64,000 bases of DNA from Streptomyces cavernicola (GCF_029968035.1 NZ_JASCIQ010000029.1:53877-117876), one strand, 5' to 3'. Shown: positions 51,290 to 61,111, numbered from the stretch's first letter. Numbers and translations are program-made. Notes: generated from the letters alone by a model not told the origin.

Positions 51290-52507
51290 ATGGCCGACCG
51301 GGTCACGGTGATCGGCTGGGACGGCTCGCCCCTGACGGACGCGGCACGCTCCGCACTCGGCGCAGCGACCCTCGTGGCGGGCGCGGCCCACCACCTCTCC
51401 CTGCCCGAAGTGCCCGCCCGCGCCGAGCGCATCCGGCTCGGCAGCGTCTCCCTCGCCGCCCGCCGCATCGCCGCCCACCGCGGCACCGCCGTCGTCCTCG
51501 CCGACGGTGACCCCGGCTTCTTCGGCGTCGTACGCACCCTGCGCGCCCCCGAACACGGCCTCGAGGTCGAGGTCGTCCCCGCCGTCTCCGCCGTCGCCCA
51601 GGCCTTCGCCCGCGCGGGCATGCCTTGGGACGACGCCCAGGTCGTCGTCGCCCAACGCCGCACCCTGCGCCGCGCGGTGAACGTGTGCCGCGCCCACACC
51701 AAGGTCGCCGTGCTCACCTCGCCGGGCGCGGGGCCCGCCGAACTCGCCCTGCTCATGCAGGGGGTGCACCGCACCTTCGTGGTCTGCGAGGAGCTCGGCA
51801 CCGACCGCGAACGCGTCTCCGTGCTCAGCTCCGACAAGGCCGCCGACCACACCTGGCGCGACCCCAACGTCGTCATCGTCATCGGCGGCCCCGTCGCCCA
51901 GGACCAGGTCTGGATCGCCGGCCGCGAGCCCGGCGCACGCCCCCGCGGCTGGGCCCTGCCCGCGAGCGCCCACGGCGAGGACCGGCTCGGCGAGGGCGAG
52001 AACGACCGCCTCCGCGCGGCCCAACTCGCCCGCCTGGGGCCGCGCGTGGGCGACCTCGTCTGGGACATCGGCTGCGGCAGCGGCGCCCTCGCCGTCGAGG
52101 CCGCGCGGTTCGGCGCCGCCGTCATCGCCGTCGACCGGGACCTCGACGCCTGCGCCCGCACCGACCGGGCCGCCCGCCGATTCGGCGTCCCGCTGCAGAT
52201 CCTCCGCGGCGAGGCCCCGCACGTACTGGAGGACCTGCCCGAGCCCGACGTCGTACGGGTCGGGGGCGGCGGCGCGGCCGTGGTCTCCGCCGTCGCCGAC
52301 CGCAGGCCCGAACGGATCGTCACCCACGCCGCCACGCGCGACGAGGCCGAGTTGATCGGCCGTGACCTCAGCGAGCACGGCTACGTCGTGGAGTGCGCGC
52401 TCCTTCAGACCGTCGAACTCGACACGCGTGCCTGGACGGAACGCGAACGTTCGGTCGCCTTCCTGATCTGCGGAGAACTGGAAGTCCGCGGCGAGTCGTC
52501 CCGCTGA
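51290..52507 (+). CDS. cobL: Precorrin-6Y C5,15-methyltransferase (decarboxylating), CbiE-CbiT fusion
   Basis: A 405-residue bifunctional cobalamin enzyme. The CbiE tetrapyrrole methylase is at about 1-200 (VTVIGWDGSPLTDAARSALG, VVLADGDPGFFGVVRTL); the CbiT SAM methyltransferase at about 240-400 (VWDIGCGSGALAVEAARFGA, VRVGGGGAAVVSAVADRRPE). It methylates C5 and C15 of the corrin ring and removes the C12 acetate carboxyl. The adjacent BluB-CobT and cysG genes agree. Confidence 0.94.
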   Translation: MADRVTVIGWDGSPLTDAARSALGAATLVAGAAHHLSLPEVPARAERIRLGSVSLAARRIAAHRGTAVVLADGDPGFFGVVRTLRAPEHGLEVEVVPAVSAVAQAFARAGMPWDDAQVVVAQRRTLRRAVNVCRAHTKVAVLTSPGAGPAELALLMQGVHRTFVVCEELGTDRERVSVLSSDKAADHTWRDPNVVIVIGGPVAQDQVWIAGREPGARPRGWALPASAHGEDRLGEGENDRLRAAQLARLGPRVGDLVWDIGCGSGALAVEAARFGAAVIAVDRDLDACARTDRAARRFGVPLQILRGEAPHVLEDLPEPDVVRVGGGGAAVVSAVADRRPERIVTHAATRDEAELIGRDLSEHGYVVECALLQTVELDTRAWTERERSVAFLICGELEVRGESSR

Positions 52508-52884
52508 CGAGCGGCCCGGGTGGTATCGCGCCCCGTGACCATGCGACCCCGCTGCGCGCGGTAGGCTGGCCGATCGTTGTACTGCTCCCGGACGTTCGTC
52601 GGTTCGTACGTCAATGTCCGGTAAAGACGCCCGGTTTGAGGTGTGTGCGGTACGGCGGGGATCGGAGGACGCGCGACGTGGCGTAGTCCACAGCGGGCCG
52701 TGGCAGATCTTGGGCGACACGGCGGTGGTCCGACCGCGACAATGCCTCTGGCGTCAGCACGCCAAGGGTGGGTACGCGGCCGTTCCGTGCCGCGCGGCGC
52801 GCACGCTCGTTCTTGTCCATGGGCGGTTGTCGCCGCCAAGGGCGAGCCGGCCGAAGGAGAACGACCGATGGGCGAGGGGTACGC
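52508..52884 (+). promoter_or_regulatory. Leader region of bluB-cobT
   Basis: 377 bp with no conserved coding. TAGGCT at 52562-52567 could be a -10, giving a leader of about 310 nt. A hairpin CTCTGGCGT...ACGCCAAG is near 52746-52768. I looked for a cobalamin riboswitch and did not recognise its B12 box. A frame from ATG 52742 (48 codons) ends at 52888, overlapping the bluB-cobT start in ATGA; it may be a coupled leader ORF, with low confidence. Confidence 0.35.
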
Positions 52885-55800
52885 ATGACCGACACCGGCC
52901 AGGTTCCGGGCGAGGGACTGCCTACGAGTACAGGCGCGGTGGACAAGCCGGGCGTTCCCGCACCCGGCCCGTACCCCTACGTGGACCCCGCGGCCGCCGC
53001 GGACGACGACGACCTGCTCTTCATGCCGGGTGCCCACAGCGCCTGGACCGAGGGCCAGCCGGGCTACGCGCCGGAGGCCGCCGGGTACGAGCAGGCGGCC
53101 CCCGGCTTCGACCGGACGGCGGGCCAGGAACAGGCCGCCGGTCAGGAACAGATTGCGGTCGTGCCCGAGGCGATCCCGTACGAGCAGGCTCCGCAGGTGA
53201 TGGGTGTGCAGGACGCGCACCACGCCCAGTACCAGGCGGTGCCGCAGGAGTTCGCCCCGCAGCAGGCCGTGGTTCCCGAGGCTGTGGCCCCCGAGGCCGT
53301 CGCGCACGTGCCCGGCGCGCACGAGATGTCCGGCCGCGACAGCGGTTCCGTGAACCTCGCCGACGTACGACTGTCCGGCTCGCCCGCCGCGCAGCAGGGC
53401 GGCACGCACGGCGGACAGCAGCCCGCGATGGCGCAGGCGGCGCAGGCCGACGCCAACGGCGACGCGAACGGCCGTCGGCCGCTGCACATGGGCCCGCCCA
53501 CGCCGGCCGCCGCGAGCCCGGTCCGCTCGCTCGCCGACCGTGGCCCGGCCACCGCCACGCCGCCGCACGCGATGCAGGTCCAGGTGCAGGCGCAGCCGCA
53601 GGACTCCGGGCAGACCCTGTCCGGCCCCGAGTACCTGGACGTGCCGCGTGCCGAGAACGGGCCCGAGCACGGGTCCGGAAACGGGGCCGGGAACGGTGTC
53701 CCGCAGGGGCCGCAGCTCGGTGAGATTCCGCTCCAGGGCGCGATGCCGTGGTCCTCGCAGCCGCCGCAGGAGCCGGCGTACGAGGGTGCGGGACCGGTGC
53801 CCGTCCCGGGTGCGGAGGCCCAGGACGGAACCGTTCCCGGTGCAGAAACGGTCGTCCCGGCCGCCTCAACCGGCCCTGGGGAACTGCCTGTTGAGGCTCA
53901 GCCCGTCGGCGAGTTCGTCCCGGTGGAGGGCTCGATCCCGTCCACCCCTCACCTCGCCCCGACTCCGCCCCAGCCGCTGCGCATCCCGCAGGAGGAGCCG
54001 GTCGGCGTCGAGCCGGCGGCCGAGGAGGCCGTGGTCGAGGAGCCGGTGACCGAAGTGCCGGTGACCGAGGAGCCCGTAGCCGAGGAGCCCGTGGCCGAGC
54101 CGGTGGCGGAAGCGCCGGTCCAGGAGGCCCCGCAGGCTCCTGAGGTCCCGCAGACTCTCCAAGCCCCGCAGACTCCTGAGGTCCCGCAGGTTCCTGAGGC
54201 CCAGGAGGCCGAGGCCGAGGCCGCCGTCCCCGCCCCCCGCGACAGCGAGAGCGCGGAGCCGGACGCCGCCGCAACCCCCCAGCACGTGCACGAAGCGGAA
54301 GCCGAGACAGAGATCAAGACCGAGCCCGCCACCGAGCCCGAGGCCGCGGCCGAGACGCCCGGCGAAGTCGCCCAGAACGCCGCGGAGCCCACCGAGCCCA
54401 CGGAGACCACTGAGCCCGCAGCGGCACCCGAAGCCGAAGCCGGGGCTGAGGTCGCCGTCGAAGCCCAGCCCCAGACCGCCGAGCCCGACGCGACGGAGCC
54501 GGAAGCCGAGCCCGAGGCACAGCCCGTACTCGAAGCACAGCCCGCCCCCGAGGCGCAGCCCGCACCCGTGGCCGTCGAGCCGCAGGCCGAGGCCGTTCCC
54601 GAGGCGGCGCACGCGCCCGTCGAGCAGGCCGAGACCGCCGAGGTCACGGACATCAACGAGCTCGTCGAGGACACCGAGGCCGACGAGCCGACGGCGGCGC
54701 CTGAGCCCGTGGCCGTACCCGAGCAGGCCCCCGCGCCCGAAGCCGCCCAGGCGGGCCACGCGGACCAGGCCCAACAGGCCCAGCAGCCCGAAGAGATCGC
54801 CCAGCCCGCCCAGGCCGAGCAGGCAGGACAGGCCGTCCAGGTCGAGGAGCCCGCGACGCAGGCCGAACAGCCGCAGCCCGCCGAGGAGTCCGCAGCCGAA
54901 CCGGACGCGACCACGCCGGTCGACGCGGGCGCCCCGGCCGAGCAAGCCCCCGCGCCCGAGGCCCCTGAAGCCCCCGAGGCGCCCGAAGCCCCCGTCAGCG
55001 CCCCGGCCCCCGCGTACGACGAGGCCGAGCGTGAGGCCGTCCTGCGCGTGATGCGTGAGCGCCGCGACATCCGCAACGGCTTCCGCAGCGACCCGATCCC
55101 GCACGAGGTCCTGCTCCGCGTCCTGGAGGCGGCGCACACCGCGCCGTCCGTCGGGCACTCGCAGCCCTGGGACTTCGTCGTCATCCGCTCCGCCGAGACC
55201 CGGCAGACGATGCACGAACTGGCCACCCGGCAGCGCGAGGCGTACGCCAAGTCCCTGCCCAAGGGCCGCGCCAAGCAGTTCAAGGAACTGAAGATCGAGG
55301 CCATCCTCGACACCCCGGTGAACATCGTCGTCACCGCCGACCCCACCCGCGGCGGCCGCCACACCCTCGGCCGGCACACCCAGCCGCAGATGGCCCCGTA
55401 CTCCTCCGCGCTCGCCGTCGAGAACCTCTGGCTCGCCGCCCGCGCCGAGGGCCTCGGCGTCGGCTGGGTCAGCTTCTTCGACGAGCGCGAGATGGTCCGT
55501 ACGCTCGGCCTGCCCGAACACCTCGAAGTCGTCGCGTACTTGTGCGTCGGCTACGTCGACGAGTTCCCGGACGAGCCCGAGCTGATGCAGGCCGGCTGGT
55601 CCAAGCGCCGCCCGCTGTCCTGGGTCGTGCACGAGGAGACGTACGGCCGCCGCGCCCTGCCCGGTGAGGAGCCGCACGACCTGCTCGCCGAGACCGTCGC
55701 CAACATCCGCCCGCTCGACGCCAAGGCGCTCGGCGAGGCGTGGGAGCGGCAGAAGCGGATGACGAAGCCCGCGGGCGCGCTCGGCATGCTGGAGATCATC

Positions 55801-56730
55801 TCCGCGCAGCTGTCCGGCCTCTCGCGGATGTGCCCGCCGCCCATCCCGGAGCCCGCCGCCGTGGCGATCTTCGCGGGCGACCACGGGGTGCACGCGCAGG
55901 GCGTCACGCCCTGGCCGCAGGAGGTCACCGGCCAGATGGTCGCCAACTTCCTTGGTGGCGGCGCCGTTTGCAACGCGTTCGCGAACCAGGTCGGCGCCGA
56001 GGTCTGCATCATCGACGTGGGCGTCGCCTCCGACCTGCCCGCCACCCCCGGCCTGCTGCCCCGCAAGGTCCGCGCCGGCACCGCCGACATGACCACCGGG
56101 CCCGCGCTCGCCCGCGAGGAGGTCAAGGAGGCCATCGAGGTCGGCATCGACACCGCCCGCGACCTCGTGGCAGCCGGCAACAAGGCGCTGCTCACCGGTG
56201 AGATGGGCATCGCCAACACCACCGCGTCGGCCGCTCTGATCTCGGTGTTCACGGGCGCCGACCCGGCCGAGGTGACCGGCCGCGGCACGGGCATCAACGA
56301 CGAGACCCTCGCCCGCAAGACCGATGTCGTACGCCGCGCCCTGGAGCTGCACCAGCCCGACCCGGCCGACCCCATCGGCGTCCTCGCGGCCGTCGGCGGC
56401 CTCGAACACGCCGCCATGGTCGGCCTGTTGCTGGGCGGTGCCTCGCTGCGCACCCCGGTGATCCTCGACGGCGTCAGCGCCGGCGCGGCTGCCCTGGTCG
56501 CCCGCGCCATCGCCCCGGAGGTCCTCGCGGCCTGCATCGCCGGGCACCGCTCCGCCGAGCCCGGCCACGTGGCGGCGCTCAACAAGCTGGGCCTGCGCCC
56601 GCTCGTCGACCTCGACCTGCGCCTCGGCGAGGGCACGGGCGCGCTGCTCGCGCTCCCGGTCGTCCAGTCGGCGGCCCGCGCGATGCACGAGGTGGCGACG
56701 TTCGACTCGGCCGGGGTCACGGAGAAGTGA
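52885..56730 (+). CDS. cobT: BluB-CobT fusion with very long disordered N terminus
   Basis: A 1281-residue protein for the lower-ligand branch of vitamin B12 synthesis. Residues about 1-705 are low-complexity, rich in Ala, Pro, Glu and Gln, with repeats such as EEPVTEVPVTEEPVAEEPVA. Residues about 710-925 are a BluB-type nitroreductase fold (RRDIRNGFRSDPIPHEVLLR, HSQPWDFVVI, VENLWLAARAEGLGVGWVSF), which makes 5,6-dimethylbenzimidazole from FMN. Residues about 933-1281 are CobT (AIFAGDHGVHAQGVTPWPQE, GEMGIANTTASAAL, VILDGVSAGAAALVARAI), which adds it to nicotinate mononucleotide. The fusion would channel the base. ATG 52885 has GAGGGG upstream. Confidence 0.92.
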   Translation: MTDTGQVPGEGLPTSTGAVDKPGVPAPGPYPYVDPAAAADDDDLLFMPGAHSAWTEGQPGYAPEAAGYEQAAPGFDRTAGQEQAAGQEQIAVVPEAIPYEQAPQVMGVQDAHHAQYQAVPQEFAPQQAVVPEAVAPEAVAHVPGAHEMSGRDSGSVNLADVRLSGSPAAQQGGTHGGQQPAMAQAAQADANGDANGRRPLHMGPPTPAAASPVRSLADRGPATATPPHAMQVQVQAQPQDSGQTLSGPEYLDVPRAENGPEHGSGNGAGNGVPQGPQLGEIPLQGAMPWSSQPPQEPAYEGAGPVPVPGAEAQDGTVPGAETVVPAASTGPGELPVEAQPVGEFVPVEGSIPSTPHLAPTPPQPLRIPQEEPVGVEPAAEEAVVEEPVTEVPVTEEPVAEEPVAEPVAEAPVQEAPQAPEVPQTLQAPQTPEVPQVPEAQEAEAEAAVPAPRDSESAEPDAAATPQHVHEAEAETEIKTEPATEPEAAAETPGEVAQNAAEPTEPTETTEPAAAPEAEAGAEVAVEAQPQTAEPDATEPEAEPEAQPVLEAQPAPEAQPAPVAVEPQAEAVPEAAHAPVEQAETAEVTDINELVEDTEADEPTAAPEPVAVPEQAPAPEAAQAGHADQAQQAQQPEEIAQPAQAEQAGQAVQVEEPATQAEQPQPAEESAAEPDATTPVDAGAPAEQAPAPEAPEAPEAPEAPVSAPAPAYDEAEREAVLRVMRERRDIRNGFRSDPIPHEVLLRVLEAAHTAPSVGHSQPWDFVVIRSAETRQTMHELATRQREAYAKSLPKGRAKQFKELKIEAILDTPVNIVVTADPTRGGRHTLGRHTQPQMAPYSSALAVENLWLAARAEGLGVGWVSFFDEREMVRTLGLPEHLEVVAYLCVGYVDEFPDEPELMQAGWSKRRPLSWVVHEETYGRRALPGEEPHDLLAETVANIRPLDAKALGEAWERQKRMTKPAGALGMLEIISAQLSGLSRMCPPPIPEPAAVAIFAGDHGVHAQGVTPWPQEVTGQMVANFLGGGAVCNAFANQVGAEVCIIDVGVASDLPATPGLLPRKVRAGTADMTTGPALAREEVKEAIEVGIDTARDLVAAGNKALLTGEMGIANTTASAALISVFTGADPAEVTGRGTGINDETLARKTDVVRRALELHQPDPADPIGVLAAVGGLEHAAMVGLLLGGASLRTPVILDGVSAGAAALVARAIAPEVLAACIAGHRSAEPGHVAALNKLGLRPLVDLDLRLGEGTGALLALPVVQSAARAMHEVATFDSAGVTEK

Positions 56731-56737
56731 ACTAGCC

Positions 56738-56845
56738 CGTCCGGCGTTTGAGGACAGAGGCCGAAGGCCGATTCGGGGGTCCGGGGGCGAAGCCCCCGAA
56801 GCCGTCCGCCAGGACTTCAGGGAAGGGGCGGGGTGGGGAAGAGCA
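56738..56845. repeat. Palindromic repeat after bluB-cobT, of the 13.6-14.1 kb family
   Basis: Contains CCGGCGTTTGAGGACAGAGG, a hairpin GGGGGC-GAA-GCCCCC near 56780-56797 and GGACTTCAGGGAAGGGGCGG, matching parts of the 13616-14133 block. It probably acts as terminator between bluB-cobT and the cysG-type gene. Confidence 0.65.
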
Positions 56846-56950
56846 CCGCCCCGCCCCGTACCCTGTACCCGCACCACAAACCCCCACGTCAGACCCGTGC
56901 CGCTCCACCGCCGCAGCGGCGCACGCCCTCCGCACCAGGAGCAGCAGCAC

Positions 56951-58189
56951 ATGGCTGAACACCCCGCCTACCCCGTAGGACTCCGCCTCTCCGGCCGCCG
57001 CGTGGTCGTACTCGGCGGCGGTCAGGTCGCCCAGCGCCGCCTCCCGGCCCTGATCGCGGCGGGCGCCGACGTCCACCTCGTGTCGCCGTCCGCGACCCCG
57101 TCCGTCGAGGCGATGGCCGACTCCGGCGAGATCACCTGGCACCGCCGTCCGTACGCAGCCGGGGACCTCGCCGACACCTGGTACGCGCTCATCGCCACCA
57201 GCGACCACGCCGCCAACGAGGCAGCCTCCGCCGAGGGCGAGGCGAACCGCGTCTGGTGCGTGCGCTCCGACGACGCCGCCGCGGCCACCGCCTGGACCCC
57301 GGCGACCGGCCACTCCGACGGCGTCACCGTGGCCGTGCTCGGCGACCACCCCGACCCGCGCCGCACCGCCGCCATCCGCGACACGGTCGTCGAGGGCCTG
57401 CGCGACGGCACCCTCGTCGCCCCGCACCACCGCCCGCAGGCCCGGAGCGTCGCCCTCGTCGGCGGCGGCCCCGGCGACCCCGACCTGATCACGGTCCGCG
57501 GCCGCCGCCTCCTCGCCCAGGCCGACGTGGTGATCGCCGACCGGCTCGGCCCGCGCGACCTGCTCAACGAACTCCCGCCGCACGTCGAGGTGATCGACGC
57601 GGCGAAGATCCCGTACGGGCGGTTCATGGCGCAGGAGGCCATCAACAACGCGCTGATCGAGCACGCCAAGGCCGGCAAGGCCGTCGTACGTCTGAAGGGC
57701 GGCGACCCGTTCGTGTTCGGGCGCGGGATGGAGGAGGCGCAGGCGCTGGCCGAGGCGGGCATCGCCTGCACGGTCGTGCCGGGCATCTCCAGCTCCATCA
57801 GCGTGCCGAGCGCGGCGGGCATCCCCGTCACGCACCGCGGCGTCGCGCACGAGTTCACCGTCGTCAGCGGGCACGTCGCGCCCGACGACGAGCGCTCCCT
57901 GGTCGACTGGGCGGCCCTCGCCCGCCTGCGCGGCACCCTCGTCGTACTCATGGGCGTCGACAAGATCGGCAAGATCGCCGAGGCCCTGATCGCCCACGGC
58001 CGCGCCCCCGAGACCCCCGTCGCCCTAGTCCAGGAGGGCACGACCGCGACCCAGCGCCGCGTCGACGCCACCCTGGCCACGGTCGGCGAGACGGCGAAGG
58101 CCGAGGACGTGCGGCCGCCCGCTGTCATCGTGATCGGCGAGGTCGTGGGCGTCGGCGTCCCGTCCGTCCCGGCGAAGCCCGAGGCGTGA
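56951..58189 (+). CDS. cysG: Siroheme synthase-type protein: precorrin-2 dehydrogenase domain plus uroporphyrinogen-III C-methyltransferase
   Basis: A 412-residue CysG-like protein. The N-terminal NAD-binding domain (about 10-150: RRVVVLGGGQVAQRRLPALI) should oxidise precorrin-2. The C-terminal SUMT domain (about 160-405: ARSVALVGGGPGDPDLITVR, VVRLKGGDPFVFGRG, VVPGISSSISVPSAAGIPVT) makes precorrin-2 from uroporphyrinogen III. The chelatase function of classic CysG is not certain from sequence. ATG 56951 has AGGAG 9 nt upstream. Confidence 0.9.
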   Translation: MAEHPAYPVGLRLSGRRVVVLGGGQVAQRRLPALIAAGADVHLVSPSATPSVEAMADSGEITWHRRPYAAGDLADTWYALIATSDHAANEAASAEGEANRVWCVRSDDAAAATAWTPATGHSDGVTVAVLGDHPDPRRTAAIRDTVVEGLRDGTLVAPHHRPQARSVALVGGGPGDPDLITVRGRRLLAQADVVIADRLGPRDLLNELPPHVEVIDAAKIPYGRFMAQEAINNALIEHAKAGKAVVRLKGGDPFVFGRGMEEAQALAEAGIACTVVPGISSSISVPSAAGIPVTHRGVAHEFTVVSGHVAPDDERSLVDWAALARLRGTLVVLMGVDKIGKIAEALIAHGRAPETPVALVQEGTTATQRRVDATLATVGETAKAEDVRPPAVIVIGEVVGVGVPSVPAKPEA

Positions 58190-58275
58190 CCCCGGCGACC
58201 CTCGCGCTGTAACCTCGGGTAACTCTCTTCTCTCGAGCCGTTGGCACCACCCCTTGGACAAGGCAGTATCACCCT

Positions 58276-59094
58276 GTGGCTGATCTCATCACCGTCGACG
58301 ACCCCGACGACCCGCGCCTGAGCGACTACATCGGACTGACCGACGTCGAGCTGCGCCGCCGGCGCGAACCCGTCGAGGGCCTGTTCATCGCCGAGGGCGA
58401 GAAGGTCATCAGGCGCGCCCGGCACGCCGGTTACGAGATGCGCTCCATGCTGCTCTCGTCCAAGTGGGTCGACGTGATGCGCGACGTCATCGACGAGGTC
58501 CCGGCCCCGGTGTACGCGGTCAGCCCGGACCTCGCCGAGCGCGTCACCGGCTACCACGTGCACCGCGGCGCCCTCGCCTCGATGCAGCGCAAGCCGCTGC
58601 CCACCGCGGGCGAACTCCTCGCGGGCGCACGGCGCGTGGCCGTCATGGAGGCGGTCAACGACCACACCAACATCGGCGCGATCTTCCGCAGCGCCGCCGC
58701 CCTCGGCATCGACGCGGTCCTGCTCTCCCCGGACTGCGCCGACCCGCTGTACCGCCGCTCCGTCAAGGTCTCGATGGGCGCGGTCTTCTCGGTCCCGTAC
58801 GCACGACTCGAAGCCTGGCCGAAGAGCCTGGAGTCGGTCCGCGAGGCGGGCTTCAAACTCCTCGCCCTCACCCCGGTCGAGAAGGCCTCGACGCTCGACG
58901 ACCTGGCCCCGCACCGCATGGACCGGGTGGCCCTGATGCTCGGTGCGGAGGGCGACGGCCTCTCCCGGCAGGCCCTGATCGCGGCCGACGAATGGGTCCG
59001 CATCCCGATGGCCCACGACGTCGACTCCCTCAACGTCGGAGCGGCCGCGGCGGTCGCGTTCTACGCGGTGACGACGGGCCGCCCGCAGGCCTGA
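58276..59094 (+). CDS. TrmH/SpoU-type RNA methyltransferase
   Basis: A 272-residue SPOUT 2'-O-methyltransferase distinct from the one at 4184. Motifs: VNDHTNIGAIFRSAAALGID (motif 1), LMLGAEGDGLSRQALIAADE (motif 2), IPMAHDVDSLNVGAAAAVAF (motif 3). Its target is likely rRNA or tRNA; specificity is unknown. GTG 58276 is the start. Confidence 0.9.
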   Translation: MADLITVDDPDDPRLSDYIGLTDVELRRRREPVEGLFIAEGEKVIRRARHAGYEMRSMLLSSKWVDVMRDVIDEVPAPVYAVSPDLAERVTGYHVHRGALASMQRKPLPTAGELLAGARRVAVMEAVNDHTNIGAIFRSAAALGIDAVLLSPDCADPLYRRSVKVSMGAVFSVPYARLEAWPKSLESVREAGFKLLALTPVEKASTLDDLAPHRMDRVALMLGAEGDGLSRQALIAADEWVRIPMAHDVDSLNVGAAAAVAFYAVTTGRPQA

Positions 59095-59137
59095 TCCGCT
59101 ACGGGGAGCGGGTACGGCGCCAACGCCCCGTACCCGC

Positions 59138-60454
59138 CTAGTAGTTGAAGCCGACCGGCGACGCGTCCGCGGTGGCGACGGCCACCGCGCCCTGCAGCGA
59201 GCTCCGCTCAAGGCCCCGCGCCGGCCCCTGGCAGCCCTGCGCGGCCGCGATGCCCAGGGCGACGAGCAGCGTGACGACCACGAACACGATCAGCCGCTGC
59301 CGCAGCAGCCGCGGGTTGGCGGGGCCGCGGCGACCGGTGCCGGTGGCGCGCGGCGCGCTCGCACGGCCGCCGTTGCTGCGCGGCGCGGGCCTGCTCCCGG
59401 ACCGCGAACCCGTACGCGAGGACGCTGGACGCCCGCCCGTGCGCGAGCCGTTGGTCCGCGACGACGGCGGGGGAGTGGCGGGCGCCCGCCGGGTGCGCTG
59501 CGCGGTGTCGTCCGAGACCCGGGTGGGCCGCTGCTCGGCGAGCCGGCCGGAGGAACGCTCCGCCGCGCGCTCGCCGGGACGGTCCGCGGTGCGCCGCGGC
59601 GCGGGCGGGCGCGTGTCCGTGGCACCGAGGCCCTGCGCCTCCCGGGCCGCGATCTCCTTGAGCCGCAGCGAGAGTTGCAGCGTGCTCGGCCGTTCCTCCG
59701 GGTCCTTCGCGAGGCAGGCCCGCACCAGCGGAGCCAACGCGTCCGGCACCCCGGCCAGCTGTGCCTCCTCGTGCACCACGCGGTACAGCATCACCTCGGA
59801 ACTCCCGTGCCCGAAGGGCGAGTCACCCATCGCGGCGTACGCGAGCGTGGCCCCGAGCGAGAACACGTCCGTCGCCGGGGTCACCGCCGCCCCGCGCACC
59901 TGCTCGGGCGCGAGGAAGCCGGGCGAGCCGACCGCCGTACCCACGTGCGTGAGCGTGGACGCGCCCGTCGCCCACGCGATGCCGAAGTCGATGATCCGCG
60001 GACCCTTGGGCGACAGCAGGATGTTGGACGGCTTCAGGTCCCGGTGGACCACCCCCGCCTCGTGCACCGCGACCAGGCCCTCCGACAGCGCGGACCCCAC
60101 GGAGGCCACCTCGGCCGCGCTCAACGGGCCGTCCTCCGCCACCTTGTCGTGCAGCGAGGGCCCCGGGACGTACTGCGTCGCGAACCACGGGCGGTCCGCC
60201 TCCAGGTCGGCGGCGACAAGCCGGGCCGTGCAACCGCCCCTGATCCGGCGCGCGGCGGACACCTCGCGGGCGAACCGCGAGCGGAACTCCTGGTCCTCGG
60301 CGAGATCGGGCCTGATCACCTTGAGGGCGACCCGCTGCCCGCGCCGGTCGGAGCCGAGGTAGACGACGCCCATGCCGCCCGCGCCGAGCCGCCGGTGCAG
60401 CCGGAACGAGCCGACGACACGCGGATCCTCGCGCCGGAGCCGCATCATCGCCAT
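59138..60454 (-). CDS. Ser/Thr protein kinase with C-terminal membrane helix
   Basis: A 438-residue Hanks-type kinase. The domain at about 13-275 has RLGAGGMGVVYLG, ALKVIRP (ATP Lys), HRDLKPSNILL (catalytic loop), DFGIA and APEQV. A basic, Ser/Pro/Arg-rich linker (about 285-390) leads to a single TM helix (RLIVFVVVTLLVALGIAAAQ) and a short outer tail with no PASTA domains. ATG 60454 has GGCAGGGATTCGG upstream, better than GTG 60505. Confidence 0.92.
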   Translation of the reverse strand: MAMMRLRREDPRVVGSFRLHRRLGAGGMGVVYLGSDRRGQRVALKVIRPDLAEDQEFRSRFAREVSAARRIRGGCTARLVAADLEADRPWFATQYVPGPSLHDKVAEDGPLSAAEVASVGSALSEGLVAVHEAGVVHRDLKPSNILLSPKGPRIIDFGIAWATGASTLTHVGTAVGSPGFLAPEQVRGAAVTPATDVFSLGATLAYAAMGDSPFGHGSSEVMLYRVVHEEAQLAGVPDALAPLVRACLAKDPEERPSTLQLSLRLKEIAAREAQGLGATDTRPPAPRRTADRPGERAAERSSGRLAEQRPTRVSDDTAQRTRRAPATPPPSSRTNGSRTGGRPASSRTGSRSGSRPAPRSNGGRASAPRATGTGRRGPANPRLLRQRLIVFVVVTLLVALGIAAAQGCQGPARGLERSSLQGAVAVATADASPVGFNY

Positions 60455-60671
60455 CCGAATCCCTGCCGCCTCGTCGCCTGTTGCCCTGACCAATTGACGT
60501 GCCACAGCTTACGTTTCCGCGCCCGCGTGCGCTCATAGGCCGCGCCTTCGCGGCCCGGTCGATTGTCAGTGCCGGATGGGAAACTTCAGTTGTGGTCAGG
60601 AGAGTTGGCCGCCGGAGCCGCCTGGCTTCCGGCAGACATCAACGTGCCGTCACACAAGGGGGATTGACGCC

Positions 60672-60914
60672 ATGAAGGGTGACCGAGTCGAGATAGTGGT
60701 CGATGCCGGCGACACGACGAGGACGTACGAGGTGGTGGCGAGCAGGGCAGGCCGCCGGGTCGAGACCAGCGTCCGCAGGGGAGTGGTGGAAGTGAGCGAA
60801 GTCACGCGCAACGGCACCGCGGTGCGCACGGCCCGCTTCATGGCGGCCCGTGTCCTCGCCCTGGTGGAACAGCCCGTGCCCCGCGAGGAGGCCTCGGAGA
60901 CCGAAGCGTCCTAG
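60672..60914 (+). CDS. Small conserved hypothetical protein
   Basis: An 80-residue basic beta-rich protein (KGDRVEIVVDAGDTTRTYEV, VVEVSEVTRNGTAVRTARFM). Found widely in Streptomyces from memory; role unknown. AAGGGGGATTGACGCC precedes ATG 60672. It is divergent from the kinase. Confidence 0.75.
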   Translation: MKGDRVEIVVDAGDTTRTYEVVASRAGRRVETSVRRGVVEVSEVTRNGTAVRTARFMAARVLALVEQPVPREEASETEAS

Positions 60915-61111
60915 GGGACCCGGCCCGCCGTCTCCACCCAGGGGAGTACGGAAGGGGCCACCGGCTCATCCTGCGGGAGGCCCGCCAATCGGTACGAGGG
61001 CATGACGTCACGGCCCGCGCCCGCCCCTAGATTTGAGGTCAAGCGGCGGGTGCAGCACTCGTCCCCCGAGGTCAGGCACCCGCCGCTGCCAGAGACGACA
61101 GGAGAGGGAGC

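Noticed and set aside
52508..52884. A cobalamin riboswitch ahead of bluB-cobT
   Set aside because: I could not find the B12 box or the expected conserved junctions. A covariance-model search would settle it.
53866..56952. A 1028-codon open frame antisense to bluB-cobT
   Set aside because: Its residues are Gly/Leu/Arg-rich shadow translation of the GC-biased sense gene, with no motif; the sense strand has complete BluB and CobT domains.
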